In this document: one piece after another, positions 26,397 to 35,280 of the stretch
Layout of the letters: each line of letters begins with the position of its first letter
How positions within the stretch are numbered: position 1 is the first letter of the stretch
Assembly: GCA_001580565.1 (NCBI GenBank)
Contig: LRBF01000267.1
Coordinates: forward strand, 1-64,000
Reading direction: 5' to 3'
Source: Caballeronia megalochromosomata
GTDB lineage: Bacteria > Pseudomonadota > Gammaproteobacteria > Burkholderiales > Burkholderiaceae
Length of the DNA stretch: 64,000 nucleotides
Program-made: the position numbers and the translations under genes
The notes under the pieces: generated by a model
Database searches by the model: none
Told to the model about the DNA's origin: nothing
Seen by the model: the letters and a program-made list of their open reading frames with translations, nothing else

Positions 26397-27467
26397 ATGA
26401 GAATTGCCCAGATTGCTCCGCTGACCGAGTCGGTGCCGCCGAAGCTATACGGCGGAACCGAGCGCGTCGTGTCGTACCTCACCGAGGCGCTCGTAGAACT
26501 CGGTCATGAGGTGACGCTCTTCGCAACCGGCGATTCGCAGACCAGCGCCAACCTGGAAGCCGTGTGGCCGCGCGCGTTGCGGCTCGACCCGGCGATCCGC
26601 GACCGCATCGCGCCTCACATGCTGCTGATGGAACTGGTGCGCCGCCGCGCGGAGGAGTTCGACGTCCTGCACTTTCACATGGACTATTACTCGTTCTCGC
26701 TCTTCAAGCGCCAGGACACGCCGTTCGTGACGACGATGCACGGCCGTCTCGATCTCCCCGAGCAGCAACCGGTGTTCGATACTTTCAACACGGCGCCCGT
26801 GATCTCCATATCCGATGCGCAGCGTCATCCGCTGCCGCAGGCGAAGTGGGTCAGCACGGTGTATCACGGCCTGCCCGAGAAGCTTTACATGCCGCAGCCG
26901 GTGGAGCAGAAGTATCTGGCGTTCCTCGGACGCATCTCGCCGGAAAAGCGTGTCGATACGGCGATTCGCATCGCGGGTCGCTGCGGCCTGCCGATCAAGA
27001 TCGCAGCCAAGGTCGATTTCGCCGATCACGAATATTTCGAGCGCGAGATCGCACCGCTGCTGGAGTTGCCGTACGTCGAGTACGTCGGCGAGATCAACGA
27101 CAATCAGAAGGCCGAATTTTTATCGGGCGCCCATGCGCTCATGTTCCCGATCGACTGGCCGGAGCCTTTCGGCCTCGTGATGATCGAAGCGATGGCGTGC
27201 GGCACGCCGGTCATCGCGTTCAATCGCGGGTCGGTGCCGGAAGTGCTGGACGAGGGCGTCTCGGGGTTCATCGTCGAGGATGAAATCGGTGCGGTGGCCG
27301 CGGTGAATCGCCTGCACACCTTGTCACGCGAGCGCGTGCGCGCGCGCTTCGAGGAGCGCTTCACCTCGCATCGCATGGCGCGGCAATATCTCGATGCGTA
27401 TCAAGCAGTCGTGCGCGCGCAAAAGCGTACGCGTTTCAAGCTGATCGACCGCGCGACGTCGACCTGA
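26397..27467 (+). CDS. Glycosyltransferase family 4
   Basis: The 356-residue GT-B transferase has an N-terminal acceptor domain opening MRIAQIAPLTESVPPKLYGG with the GGTERVV loop, and a C-terminal donor domain with SPEKRVDTAI and the E-x7-E motif region (EPFGLVMIEAMACG). This N-terminal pattern is typical of an environmental GT4 subgroup often found near trehalose or polysaccharide genes. Donor and acceptor are unknown. The ATG at 26397 has GGGAGACGAG upstream and agrees with the family N-terminus. It is in the same orientation as otsA, 270 bp downstream. Confidence 0.85.
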   Translation: MRIAQIAPLTESVPPKLYGGTERVVSYLTEALVELGHEVTLFATGDSQTSANLEAVWPRALRLDPAIRDRIAPHMLLMELVRRRAEEFDVLHFHMDYYSFSLFKRQDTPFVTTMHGRLDLPEQQPVFDTFNTAPVISISDAQRHPLPQAKWVSTVYHGLPEKLYMPQPVEQKYLAFLGRISPEKRVDTAIRIAGRCGLPIKIAAKVDFADHEYFEREIAPLLELPYVEYVGEINDNQKAEFLSGAHALMFPIDWPEPFGLVMIEAMACGTPVIAFNRGSVPEVLDEGVSGFIVEDEIGAVAAVNRLHTLSRERVRARFEERFTSHRMARQYLDAYQAVVRAQKRTRFKLIDRATST

Positions 27468-27484
27468 TCCGCTCGCGAATTCAC

Positions 27485-27532
27485 AAAAAAACCGCCGTGT
27501 GGCGCGACCCGAAGGTCGCACCACACGGCGGT
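27485..27532 (-). terminator. Terminator between convergent GT4 and SYLF genes
   Basis: A long stem with one mismatch (27491-27509 and 27514-27532, 4-nt loop) is followed on the minus strand by a run of T (27485-27490). It is best suited to end the SYLF transcript and probably blocks readthrough from the GT4 side as well. Confidence 0.85.
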
Positions 27533-27564
27533 CCTGCATTCGCCTCCGAAGGAGCGTGGCGCCC

Positions 27565-28158
27565 TTAGTACTTGATGCGCGACACCTTCGTGCCTTGCAA
27601 CGAGACATCGGCCATCAGGCCGGCGTTCGTCAGCACGATTGCCTCGACAGGCTTCGTGGCAGTGGTCGTGTCGATCGCGCCGTTCGCGCCCATCTTCACG
27701 AGCGCCACCGATGCGTCCGCGCCCGCCGACCAGCCGTCGGAGTTGCGGAATTTGTCGAGCGCGTCCTGCGTCATGAACAGGAAGATCAGCGCCTTCGATT
27801 GCGCGCCTGCCTGCAGGCCGAACGAGCCGGACGTCGTGCTGTAGTAGCCGACGGTGCTGCCGCCTACGCGCAGCGAACCCTTGCCGTATTGCGCGCCGAC
27901 GATGAAGCCGGCCTGAAGCACTGACGGGAACACCAGGATGCCGCGCGATTTCGCCACCAGTTCACGCGAGCCGCCCACCGTGGCGTAGAGACGCTGGATG
28001 GTGCTGTCGACGTCGGCGTCGATGGAGCGCCGGTCGTCTGCGGCACCCGCCGCCGCTTCACTGCCGGCGTTTCTGTTTGCCGTGCAGCCGGCAAGCGCGA
28101 GGCCTCCCAGCGCCAGAACGGCGGTCGACTTGAGCATGAAGTTTCGTCTTTGCATCAT
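27565..28158 (-). CDS. SYLF-domain (Ysc84-like) lipoprotein
   Basis: This 197-residue protein has a Tat-like/basic N-terminus (RRNF) and a hydrophobic segment with lipobox LAGC near residue 25, suggesting a lipoprotein. The mature part is the SYLF/Ysc84 domain with SRGILVFPSVLQAGFIVG, GYYSTTSGSFGLQAGAQS and GANGAIDTTT. SYLF proteins bind lipids; bacterial members are abundant in Burkholderia and have no settled role. The start at 28158 may be one residue early (two consecutive Met codons). Terminator 27485-27532 follows. Confidence 0.87.
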   Translation of the reverse strand: MMQRRNFMLKSTAVLALGGLALAGCTANRNAGSEAAAGAADDRRSIDADVDSTIQRLYATVGGSRELVAKSRGILVFPSVLQAGFIVGAQYGKGSLRVGGSTVGYYSTTSGSFGLQAGAQSKALIFLFMTQDALDKFRNSDGWSAGADASVALVKMGANGAIDTTTATKPVEAIVLTNAGLMADVSLQGTKVSRIKY

Positions 28159-28555
28159 TGTTCTCCATCGTGGAATTTAGGAAACCCCATAGAGCGGGAG
28201 GGTGAGGCACGCCAAGTTATAGCACAGCAACCTGAAACGCAAACCCCGTCCCATGCGCCCGAAGCCTTGTCACGCTTGGGTTTTCAGGTTGCGCAACATT
28301 CGGGCGCAAAGAGCGGACCTAGCTTACTCCTAATCCGGCCCCATCATCGGCAACTAAGACGCTAAATTACATAAATCTTTCGACCGTTCGCTTCGTCCTG
28401 CTACTAGGGTAGACGAAGCTTCGACCAAACCGAAATGGAACCGGCGTTTTCGCCCGAAGCGCGTCCCTGAGGCAAGCATAATTTTCACGGCGCTGCCTTA
28501 AGGTCGTACGAGAAAACCGCAAAGAGGAGTAGCAACGACCGTACCCGGAATCCAC
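28159..28555. other. Intergenic region with inverted repeat, upstream of the SYLF gene
   Basis: No credible gene is seen in these 397 bp, which are less GC-rich than their neighbours. A perfect 11-bp inverted repeat (28227-28237 and 28282-28292) encloses a second pairing of AAACC with GGTTT, making a bulged stem of about 65 nt. A TATAAC (minus strand, 28216-28221) could be a -10 element for the SYLF gene. The repeat lies just upstream of it, so it may be an operator or belong to a non-coding RNA. Confidence 0.4.
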
Positions 28556-29026
28556 TCACGGGTGGGTCGTCGTTTTTACCTCGGTGGACGGCGTCGACGG
28601 CGCGCGGGGCGGGCGGCGCAGCGCGCGCCTGATGCCGCCGATCAACATGCCGAGCACGAGCAGGAAGGCCGCGGGAACGATCCAGTAGCCGACGAACGCG
28701 TGCCACAGATAATCGGCGAGCGTCGACTTGCGATGCGCATATTCGTCGAGTGCTTCCTGATGTTTCGCCGCGTTGGCCGCGAGGACATCGGCGGGGCAGC
28801 CGGCGGCGCGGGCCTCCTCGGGCGCGCCGTGGCAACGTGCGGCGACGCCGGCCGCGCGTTGTGCGTCGGTGAGCTCCCACGTGGAGAGCGCCTTCTGGAG
28901 ATCGACGGTGTTGTACGCCATCTCCTCGCGCACCTCATTCACCGCGACGATCAGCACCGGCACGAACCAGAACGTGATCGTCACGAGCCACCGCCTGAAC
29001 CAGCGGTTTTTATGTCTCCATGCCAT
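28556..29026 (-). CDS. Hypothetical inner-membrane protein with two TM helices
   Basis: This 156-residue protein is of unrecognised family. It has a basic start (MAWRHKNRWFRRW), a first hydrophobic helix (about residues 13-30), a soluble middle of about 80 residues with two cysteines (C65 and C78 region, ARCHGAPEEARAAGC) and a second helix (about 112-135), then a basic Pro/Thr tail. Helix-loop-helix topology with a periplasmic loop bearing a cysteine pair is predicted. Start 29026 is chosen for GGAGG 9 bp upstream. The function is unknown. Confidence 0.7.
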   Translation of the reverse strand: MAWRHKNRWFRRWLVTITFWFVPVLIVAVNEVREEMAYNTVDLQKALSTWELTDAQRAAGVAARCHGAPEEARAAGCPADVLAANAAKHQEALDEYAHRKSTLADYLWHAFVGYWIVPAAFLLVLGMLIGGIRRALRRPPRAPSTPSTEVKTTTHP

Positions 29027-29248
29027 CCAGATGCCTCCATGCGCGGCTTTTCGCCTCGCTCGAAACGGCGGCGGCCGATGGCGTGTTTCTTGTATTCGTG
29101 AGGGGCCGCCTTCGCGCCATCTTATGAGAAAAAGACGAAGGTGCGAATCACTAGCTTGGGTGCAGTGCAATATCGGCCGGTAGGCAGCGTAAATACGAAA
29201 GGGTCGCCGCGCGCGAACGGCGCGGCGTGAATGCGTCTGTCAGAGGGA

Positions 29249-29545
29249 TCAGCCCTTGTTGCTGAGGCAACTCTTCATGAACGTCTTGCGGTCGTCGCCT
29301 TTCTTGTCGGCCGCCTGCTGATTGCATGCGGTCATCTTCTGCTGCTGCGTCATCGGCGTGGAGGCGGCGGCGGGCGCGGCGGACAGGCAGCTCTTCATGA
29401 AGGCCTTGCGGTCATCGCCTTTCTTGTCGCCCGCCTGCTTGTTGCAGTCGGTCATCTTGCTTTGCTGGCTGTTGGCAGCGAAGGCGACGTTCGCGCCGAG
29501 CGTCAGGCTCAGCACGGCGATGAGGGCGGTGGCTCGAATAGTCAT
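29249..29545 (-). CDS. PsiF-like protein with two PsiF repeats
   Basis: The 98-residue exported protein has a signal peptide (1-23, NVAFA) and two PsiF domains nearly identical to each other (K-M-T-x-C-N-x-Q-A-x-D-K-K-G-D-D-R-K-x-F-M-K-S-C-L-S), each with two cysteines. E. coli PsiF is phosphate-starvation-inducible, with no known biochemical function. No Pho box was identified upstream. The start at 29545 has GGGAG upstream and gives the signal peptide. Confidence 0.88.
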   Translation of the reverse strand: MTIRATALIAVLSLTLGANVAFAANSQQSKMTDCNKQAGDKKGDDRKAFMKSCLSAAPAAASTPMTQQQKMTACNQQAADKKGDDRKTFMKSCLSNKG

Positions 29546-29793
29546 GTGACGCTCCCTGATTTGAGTGACGGTTTTTCTTCGACGGCGCCCGTCTATAGCG
29601 GCAATCCGCCCGCGCATTATGGCAAACCCAATATGAACGGTGTGTGGGATAGGGTGAAATCGGGAGGCGCGGCGCGGGAACGATGCTTGCAGCCACCTTT
29701 CATCGCCGGGCTGTCGTTTGAACCGGCGATCCGCACGAAGAAGACAGCCGACGTATGATCGTGCGATTCACGTCAACACAAGGGAGACGGTTC

Positions 29794-30075
29794 ATGTCCA
29801 CGCCGCTGTCCGACCATTACAAAGGCTTCGAAATCAAGGTGCAGGCATTGCGGCGCGCGAAAGAACGCGACGAGCCCGACGACGGTCCGCGCCACTTCGA
29901 CATCGTCGTGACGATCGCGAGGAGCGCGCACGGCGACAGCGGCCGCTCGGTGATGTTCGGCGTGCCCGAACAGGAGCCTTTCGAAAGCCCGATCGATGCG
30001 ACCCGCGCGGGCATCGATTACGCGCGCGACATCATCGACAACAAGGTGGATGGGCAATCGGTCGAAGATCTCTGA
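29794..30075 (+). CDS. Small hypothetical protein
   Basis: This 93-residue acidic protein has AGGGAG 7 bp before the ATG. It starts MSTPLSDHYKGFEIKVQALR and ends DNKVDGQSVEDL, with a beta-rich core (HFDIVVTIAR, RSVMFGVPEQ) and a C-terminal helix. There is no signal peptide or membrane segment. I recognise it only as a type of short conserved protein of Burkholderia. The hairpin at 30108-30143 follows. It is flanked by the rbs promoter, but nothing links it to sugar uptake. Confidence 0.65.
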   Translation: MSTPLSDHYKGFEIKVQALRRAKERDEPDDGPRHFDIVVTIARSAHGDSGRSVMFGVPEQEPFESPIDATRAGIDYARDIIDNKVDGQSVEDL

Positions 30076-30107
30076 CTCGAACAGCAATCCGTTGTCGGCA
30101 GACAATT

Positions 30108-30143
30108 GAGAACGCCGCCGATCCCTTAATCGACGGCGTTCTC
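30108..30143. terminator. Hairpin after 29794 gene, probable terminator
   Basis: A 15-bp stem with one G-U pair (30108-30122 and 30129-30143, loop CCCTTA) lies 32 bp beyond the stop codon. No T-run follows on the plus strand, so termination efficiency is uncertain. It separates this gene from the rbs promoter. Confidence 0.55.
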
Positions 30144-30173
30144 GCGTGTGCGCAACACTACACGTTAGCCCGA

Positions 30174-30243
30174 TTGACCTCCCGCGTCTCTGCTACGAGA
30201 ATCGACGGCGAGCAAACGTTGGAACCGCACGCGCTTTGCTCGC
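30174..30243 (+). promoter_or_regulatory. Putative rbs operon promoter and inverted-repeat operator
   Basis: TTGACC (30174-30179) and GAGAAT (30197-30202) with a 17-bp spacer form a plausible promoter. Directly downstream is a perfect 9-bp inverted repeat GCGAGCAAA/TTTGCTCGC (30208-30216 and 30235-30243). The left arm runs into the AAACGTT sequence that is common in LacI-family operators. It is a candidate site for the RbsR-like regulator encoded in the same operon; assignment by position only. Confidence 0.5.
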
Positions 30244-30297
30244 GTTCGCTGCATCTCGCAAAACCAGACAAACCAGAACAAAGCACTGGAGATTCGC

Positions 30298-31260
30298 ATG
30301 AACCGAACCATCCGCCGACGCGTTCTGTCGGCTGCCGTCGCGCTCGCCGCCTGCACCGCATTGCCGTTCGCCTCGTCGTCCGCATTCGCGCAGACGCCGG
30401 CCAAGCCGAAGGTCGCGCTCGTCATGAAGTCGCTCGCCAACGAGTTCTTCCTGACGATGGAAAACGGCGCGAAGGACTATCAGGCGCACAACCCCAGCCA
30501 GTTCGACCTGATCACCAACGGCATCAAGGACGAGACCGATACCGCTGCGCAGATTCGCATCGTCGAGCAGATGATCGTCTCGAAGGTCGACGCGCTCGTC
30601 ATCGCGCCGGCCGATTCGAAGGCGCTCGTGCCGGTGATCAAGAAGGCGGCGGACGCGGGCATCATCGTCGTGAATATCGACAACCGGCTCGATCCGGACG
30701 TGCTCAAGTCCAAGGATCTGAACGTGCCGTTCGTCGGACCGGACAACAAGAAGGGCGCGCGAAAGGTCGGCGACTATCTCGCGCCCAAGCTCAAGAAGGG
30801 CGATGAAGTCGCGATCATCGAGGGCGTCACGACCACCACGAACTCGCAGGCGCGCAGCGCGGGCTTCAAGGAGGCGATGGACGCGGCCGGCATGAAGGTC
30901 GTCGCGCTCCAGTCGGGCGAATGGGAAATCGACAAGGGCAACGCGGTCGCCTCGCAGATCCTGAACGCGAATCCGAACGTGAAGGCGCTCCTGTGCGATA
31001 ACGACAACATGGCGATCGGCGCCGTGTCGGCGATTCGCGCGGCGGGCAAGGCGGGCAAGGTGCAGGTCGTCGGCTTCGACAACATCGGCGCGATCAAGCC
31101 GATGCTGAAAGACGGACGCGTGCTCGCGACCGCCGACCAGTACGCGGCGAAGCAGGCGGTATTCGGCATCGACGTGGCGCTGAAGGCGATTGCCGGCCAC
31201 AAGAAACAGTCCGAGCTTTCGCAGGTCGTGGAAACGCCTGTCGATCTCGTGACGAAATAA
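30298..31260 (+). CDS. rbsB: Ribose-type ABC transporter substrate-binding protein
   Basis: The 320-residue periplasmic binding protein has a signal peptide (1-31, SSSAFA) and a type I fold. It opens KPKVALVMKSLANEFFLTME, followed by DALVIAPADSKAL, NIDNRLD, FVGPDNKKGAR and CDNDNMAIGAVSAIR, all typical of the RbsB group. Adjacent ATPase, permease, LacI regulator and ribokinase support ribose as the substrate, though related pentoses or polyols cannot be excluded. CTGGAG lies upstream of the start. A 166-bp gap with a stem-loop separates it from the ATPase gene, as often seen for highly expressed binding proteins. Confidence 0.88.
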   Translation: MNRTIRRRVLSAAVALAACTALPFASSSAFAQTPAKPKVALVMKSLANEFFLTMENGAKDYQAHNPSQFDLITNGIKDETDTAAQIRIVEQMIVSKVDALVIAPADSKALVPVIKKAADAGIIVVNIDNRLDPDVLKSKDLNVPFVGPDNKKGARKVGDYLAPKLKKGDEVAIIEGVTTTTNSQARSAGFKEAMDAAGMKVVALQSGEWEIDKGNAVASQILNANPNVKALLCDNDNMAIGAVSAIRAAGKAGKVQVVGFDNIGAIKPMLKDGRVLATADQYAAKQAVFGIDVALKAIAGHKKQSELSQVVETPVDLVTK

Positions 31261-31280
31261 GCGCGGGGGCTGGGCGGCGT

Positions 31281-31315
31281 CGCTGGGCGCGAAAGCCTCA
31301 AGTTCGCGGCCAGCG
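31281..31315. other. Stem-loop between rbsB and rbsA
   Basis: A 13-bp stem with one mismatch (31281-31293 and 31303-31315, 9-nt loop) lies 20 bp after the binding-protein gene. There is no T-run. In ABC operons such hairpins protect the binding-protein mRNA and lower downstream expression; that role is inferred. Confidence 0.5.
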
Positions 31316-31426
31316 TGCCGATAACACACTGACGAGCGCGCAAGGCAGACGGCGCGGGCACGGTCCGCGGCCACTCGTACGCTTTGCGCACAGGCATTTC
31401 CGAAGCCACGCGGGATCACCACGAGG

Positions 31427-33055
31427 ATGCACAGCGAAGCCTTGAAGCGCCCCATGACCGGATCGAACGACGCGAACGTGCTGACGGTGACGGGCATCGG
31501 CAAGACCTACGTCGAGCCGGTGCTGGCGGACGTGTCGCTCGAACTCGTTCCCGGCGAAGTGCTCGCGCTGACGGGCGAGAACGGCGCGGGCAAGAGCACG
31601 CTGTCGAAGATCATCGGCGGACTCACGGACCCGACCACGGGCACGATGACGCTCGCGGGTCAGCCCTATGCGCCGAAGAGCCGCTCGGACGCCGAAGCGC
31701 TCGGCGTGCGCATGGTGATGCAGGAGCTGAACCTGCTGTCCACCTTGTCGGTGGCGGAGAATCTGTTTCTGAATCGCTTGCCGCGAAAGGGCGCGCTGGG
31801 GCAACTGGGCTGGATCGACCGCAAGCGGCTCGCCGAGGATGCGCGCCACGCGATGGCGCAGGTCGGGCTCGACGCGATCGATCCGGACACGCTCGTCGGC
31901 AGTCTCGGCATCGGGCATCAGCAGATGGTGGAAATCGCGCGCAATCTGATCGGCGATTGCCGCGTGCTGATACCCGACGAGCCGACCGCGATGCTCACCG
32001 CCCGCGAAGTCGACCTGCTGTTCGAGCAGGTCGAGCGGCTGAAGGGGCGCGGCGTCGCGCTCGTGTATATCTCGCACCGGCTGGAGGAATTGCGGCGCAT
32101 CGCCGAGCGCGCGGCCGTGCTGCGCGACGGACGCCTCGTGCACCTCGGCCCGATGGATGAACTCACGAGCGAGCGCCTCGTCACGCTGATGGTCGGGCGC
32201 GAGATCGGCGAGCGCATCGATCTGGGCGAGCGCCGGATCGGCGGCGTCGCGCTGAAGGTGGAAGGCATGACGCGCGCGCCTGTGGTCCGGGACGTATCGT
32301 TCGAGGTGCGCGCGGGCGAGATTTTCGGCGTGAGCGGGCTGATCGGCGCGGGCCGTACCGAGCTCATGCGTCTGATTTACGGCGCGGATCGCGCGGACGC
32401 GGGCACGGTGTCGGTCGCGCGCAATGGCGCGGCGCTGCGGCGCGTCGCGGTGCAATCGCCGTCGGACGCGGTCGATGAAGGCATCGCGCTGATCACGGAG
32501 GACCGCAAGGGCGAGGGCCTGCTGTTGAGCCTGCCCATCGCCGCGAACGTTTCACTGGGCAATCTGGGCGCGGTGGCGCGGCATGGCGTCGTCGACACGC
32601 GCCGGGAAGCCGCGCTCGCGCAGCGCCAGATCGACGCGATGCGCATTCGCACGTCAGGCCCGGCGCAGGCCGTGTCGGAGCTGTCGGGCGGCAATCAGCA
32701 GAAGGTCGTGATCGGCCGCTGGCTGGCGCGCGACTGCTCGGTGCTGCTGTTCGACGAGCCGACGCGCGGCATCGACGTCGGCGCCAAGTTCGACATCTAT
32801 GGGCTGATGGGCGCGCTCGCCCGCGAAGGGCGCGCGCTCGTCGTCGTGTCGAGCGACCTGCGCGAGCTGATGCTGATCTGCGACCGGATCGGCGTGATGT
32901 CGGCGGGACGCATGACGGGCGTGTTCGAGCGCGCGAACTGGACACAGGACGCGCTGCTCGCCGCGGCGTTCTCGGGTTACGCGAAGCGCGAGGCGATCCT
33001 GCACGAGCCGATCGTGCCCGACGCCAAAGCGCCCGAAGACAAGCTGGAGCACTGA
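31427..33055 (+). CDS. rbsA: Ribose-type ABC transporter ATP-binding protein (two NBDs)
   Basis: This 542-residue fused ATPase has Walker A GENGAGKST at residues 50-58, a first-half D-E-P-T (IPDEPTAML) and degenerate signature LGIGHQQMVEIA. The second half has a degenerate Walker A (GLIGAGRTELMR) but a good LSGGNQQKVVIGRWLA signature and LLFDEPTRGIDVGAK. This asymmetry is normal for the RbsA/MglA/XylG family. An ATG at 31457 is an alternative start. The stop abuts the permease start (TGA-ATG), so they are coupled. Confidence 0.9.
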   Translation: MHSEALKRPMTGSNDANVLTVTGIGKTYVEPVLADVSLELVPGEVLALTGENGAGKSTLSKIIGGLTDPTTGTMTLAGQPYAPKSRSDAEALGVRMVMQELNLLSTLSVAENLFLNRLPRKGALGQLGWIDRKRLAEDARHAMAQVGLDAIDPDTLVGSLGIGHQQMVEIARNLIGDCRVLIPDEPTAMLTAREVDLLFEQVERLKGRGVALVYISHRLEELRRIAERAAVLRDGRLVHLGPMDELTSERLVTLMVGREIGERIDLGERRIGGVALKVEGMTRAPVVRDVSFEVRAGEIFGVSGLIGAGRTELMRLIYGADRADAGTVSVARNGAALRRVAVQSPSDAVDEGIALITEDRKGEGLLLSLPIAANVSLGNLGAVARHGVVDTRREAALAQRQIDAMRIRTSGPAQAVSELSGGNQQKVVIGRWLARDCSVLLFDEPTRGIDVGAKFDIYGLMGALAREGRALVVVSSDLRELMLICDRIGVMSAGRMTGVFERANWTQDALLAAAFSGYAKREAILHEPIVPDAKAPEDKLEH

Positions 33056-34045
33056 ATGAGCGAAGCGAACCTGCCCGCCGATGCGCCGAAGAGCACCAAA
33101 GGCGTCGGCACGCGTCTCGGCATTTCGAATTACCTGGGTCTCGCGGGCGCGCTCGCCGCGATGATCGCGCTGTTTTCGGTGCTGAGCACGCACTTCCTGA
33201 CGTACGACACGTTCAGCACGATCGCGAACCAGATTCCGGATCTCGTCGTGATGTCGGTCGGCATGACCTTCGTGCTGATCATCGCGAGCATCGATCTGTC
33301 CGTCGGCTCGGTGCTGGCGCTGGGCGCGTCGGTCGTGAGCGTGGCCGCGCTCAAATGGCACTGGCCGGCGTTTCCCGCCGCGCTGATCGGGCTCGCGGCC
33401 GCCGCGCTGACCGGCACGGTGACCGGCCTCGTGACGGTGGCGTGGCGGATTCCGTCGTTCATCGTGTCGCTCGGCGTGCTTGAAGGCGCGCGCGGACTCG
33501 CGTATCAGATGACGAACTCGCGCACGGCGTACATTGGCGATGCGTTCGATTTTCTCTCGAATCCGATCGCGTTCGGCATCTCGCCCGCGTTCGTGATCGC
33601 GGTCGCGGTGATGATAGTTGCGCATCTGGTCTTGACCCGGACGGTTTTTGGCCGATATCTCGTAGGGATCGGCACGAACGAGGAAGCGGTGCGGCTCGCC
33701 GGCGTCAATCCGCGGCCGTACAAGGTGATCGTGTTCGCGTTGATGGGCGCGCTGTCGGGGCTCGCGGCGCTGTTTCAGATCTCGCGCCTTGAGGCCGCCG
33801 ATCCGAACGCGGGCGCGGGGCTGGAGCTGCAGGTGATCGCGGCCGTGGTGATCGGCGGGACGAGCCTGATGGGCGGGCGCGGCTCGGTCATCAGCACGTT
33901 TTTCGGGGTGTTGATCATCTCCGTGCTGGCGGCGGGACTCGCGCAGATTGGCGCGAACGAGCCGACCAAGCGCATCATTACGGGCGCGGTGATCGTAGTG
34001 GCAGTGGTGCTGGATACATACCGCAGCAGAAGGAAGCGTGTGTAA
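33056..34045 (+). CDS. rbsC: Ribose-type ABC transporter permease
   Basis: The 329-residue polytopic inner-membrane protein of the BPD_transp_2 family has about eight to ten hydrophobic segments, beginning after a charged 25-residue N-terminus. Family-typical sequences include IASIDLSVGSVLALGA, the EAA-like cytoplasmic loop GIGTNEEAVRLAGVNPRPYK and VVIGGTSLMGGRGS. It forms the sugar channel with RbsA. It starts directly at the rbsA stop; 186 bp separate it from the regulator gene. Confidence 0.92.
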   Translation: MSEANLPADAPKSTKGVGTRLGISNYLGLAGALAAMIALFSVLSTHFLTYDTFSTIANQIPDLVVMSVGMTFVLIIASIDLSVGSVLALGASVVSVAALKWHWPAFPAALIGLAAAALTGTVTGLVTVAWRIPSFIVSLGVLEGARGLAYQMTNSRTAYIGDAFDFLSNPIAFGISPAFVIAVAVMIVAHLVLTRTVFGRYLVGIGTNEEAVRLAGVNPRPYKVIVFALMGALSGLAALFQISRLEAADPNAGAGLELQVIAAVVIGGTSLMGGRGSVISTFFGVLIISVLAAGLAQIGANEPTKRIITGAVIVVAVVLDTYRSRRKRV

Positions 34046-34231
34046 TCGCTTGTCCGATCGAGGAAGGACGAGCGAAGCGGGAAACGCGGCATCGGCGCAC
34101 GAGATCGGCCGATGCGGCGACAAGGAAGCAAGCAGGGCGCGGGGAAAGCAAAGCGGCGCACGACAGTCGGCGCGCCGGACGCCTTACGACCAATAAGAGC
34201 AGCAGGACCTAAGAAAAGCGAAGGACGATGT

Positions 34232-35254
34232 ATGGCGACGATCAAAGACGTGGCAGCCATTGCCGGGGTGTCGTTTACGACGGTATCCCACGTAGTGAAC
34301 AATTCGCGGCCGGTGTCGGCCGACGTGCGGGCGAAAGTCGAGCGGGCGATCCGCGAGCTCGACTACGTGCCGTCGGCGGTCGCGCGCTCGCTGAAGGCGC
34401 GCTCGACGGCGACCATCGGCCTGCTCGTGCCGAACGCGACGAATCCGTATTTCGCCGAGCTCGCGCGCGGCGTCGAGGACGGCTGCGCGAAGAACGGCTA
34501 TTGCGTGTTCTTCTGCAACTCGGACGACGATCCCGCGAAGCAGCGCAGCTATCTGCGCGTGCTGCAGGAAAAGCGCATCGACGGGCTGGTGATCGCGTCG
34601 GCGGGTGAGGACGCGGTGCTCGCGCAATGCCTCGCGGGCGCGCGTGAGCCGCTCGTGATCCTCGACCGCAACATCGAAGGGCTGCAATCGGACCTCGTGC
34701 AGATCGACCACGAGAAAGGCGCGTATCTCGCGACGCGGCATCTGCTGCAGCTCGGGCACTCCAGAATCGGCTGTATCACGGGGCCGGTCGCGACGGCCGT
34801 TTCCGCGATGCGCCTGCACGGCTTCATCCGCGCGATGGCCGAACGCGGCATGGAGATCGAACCGAACGCGATCCAGCAGAGCGACTTCTCCGCGACGGGC
34901 GGTTACGCCGCGGCCTCGCAATTGCTCGACAACATGAAGCCGACCGCGATCTTCGCGTGCAACGACATGATGGGCATCGGCGCGCTGCGTGCGGCGGCCG
35001 AGCGCCACATCAACGTGCCGACGGATTGCTCGATCATCGGTTTCGATGATGTCGAGCTGTCGCGCTATACCTATCCGGCCCTCTCGACGGTGGGACAATC
35101 GGTGCGCGCGCTCGGCGAAATGGCCGCGCAGACGCTGATCGACCGCATCACCGGCAAGCTGACCGGCACGACGCGCCGGCGCGTGGTGCCCCCGCGCCTC
35201 GTCCGCCGCGAATCGACCGCCGTGGTGCCCGAGTCGCACCGCGCGCGGGCGTAG
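34232..35254 (+). CDS. LacI family transcriptional regulator (RbsR-like)
   Basis: The 340-residue regulator has an N-terminal helix-turn-helix (MATIKDVAAIAGVSFTTVSH) and hinge helix (RPVSADVRAKVERAIRELDYVP), followed by a periplasmic-binding-protein-like effector domain (TIGLLVPNATNPYFAEL, GFDDVELSRYTYPALSTV). It probably represses the rbs operon in the absence of sugar. Start 34232 has AAGGAC upstream and gives the exact LacI N-terminus; the long upstream extension is spurious. It lies between the permease and the ribokinase. Confidence 0.9.
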   Translation: MATIKDVAAIAGVSFTTVSHVVNNSRPVSADVRAKVERAIRELDYVPSAVARSLKARSTATIGLLVPNATNPYFAELARGVEDGCAKNGYCVFFCNSDDDPAKQRSYLRVLQEKRIDGLVIASAGEDAVLAQCLAGAREPLVILDRNIEGLQSDLVQIDHEKGAYLATRHLLQLGHSRIGCITGPVATAVSAMRLHGFIRAMAERGMEIEPNAIQQSDFSATGGYAAASQLLDNMKPTAIFACNDMMGIGALRAAAERHINVPTDCSIIGFDDVELSRYTYPALSTVGQSVRALGEMAAQTLIDRITGKLTGTTRRRVVPPRLVRRESTAVVPESHRARA

Positions 35255-35280
35255 CGAAGGCTGTTCAAAAAGGATACGAG

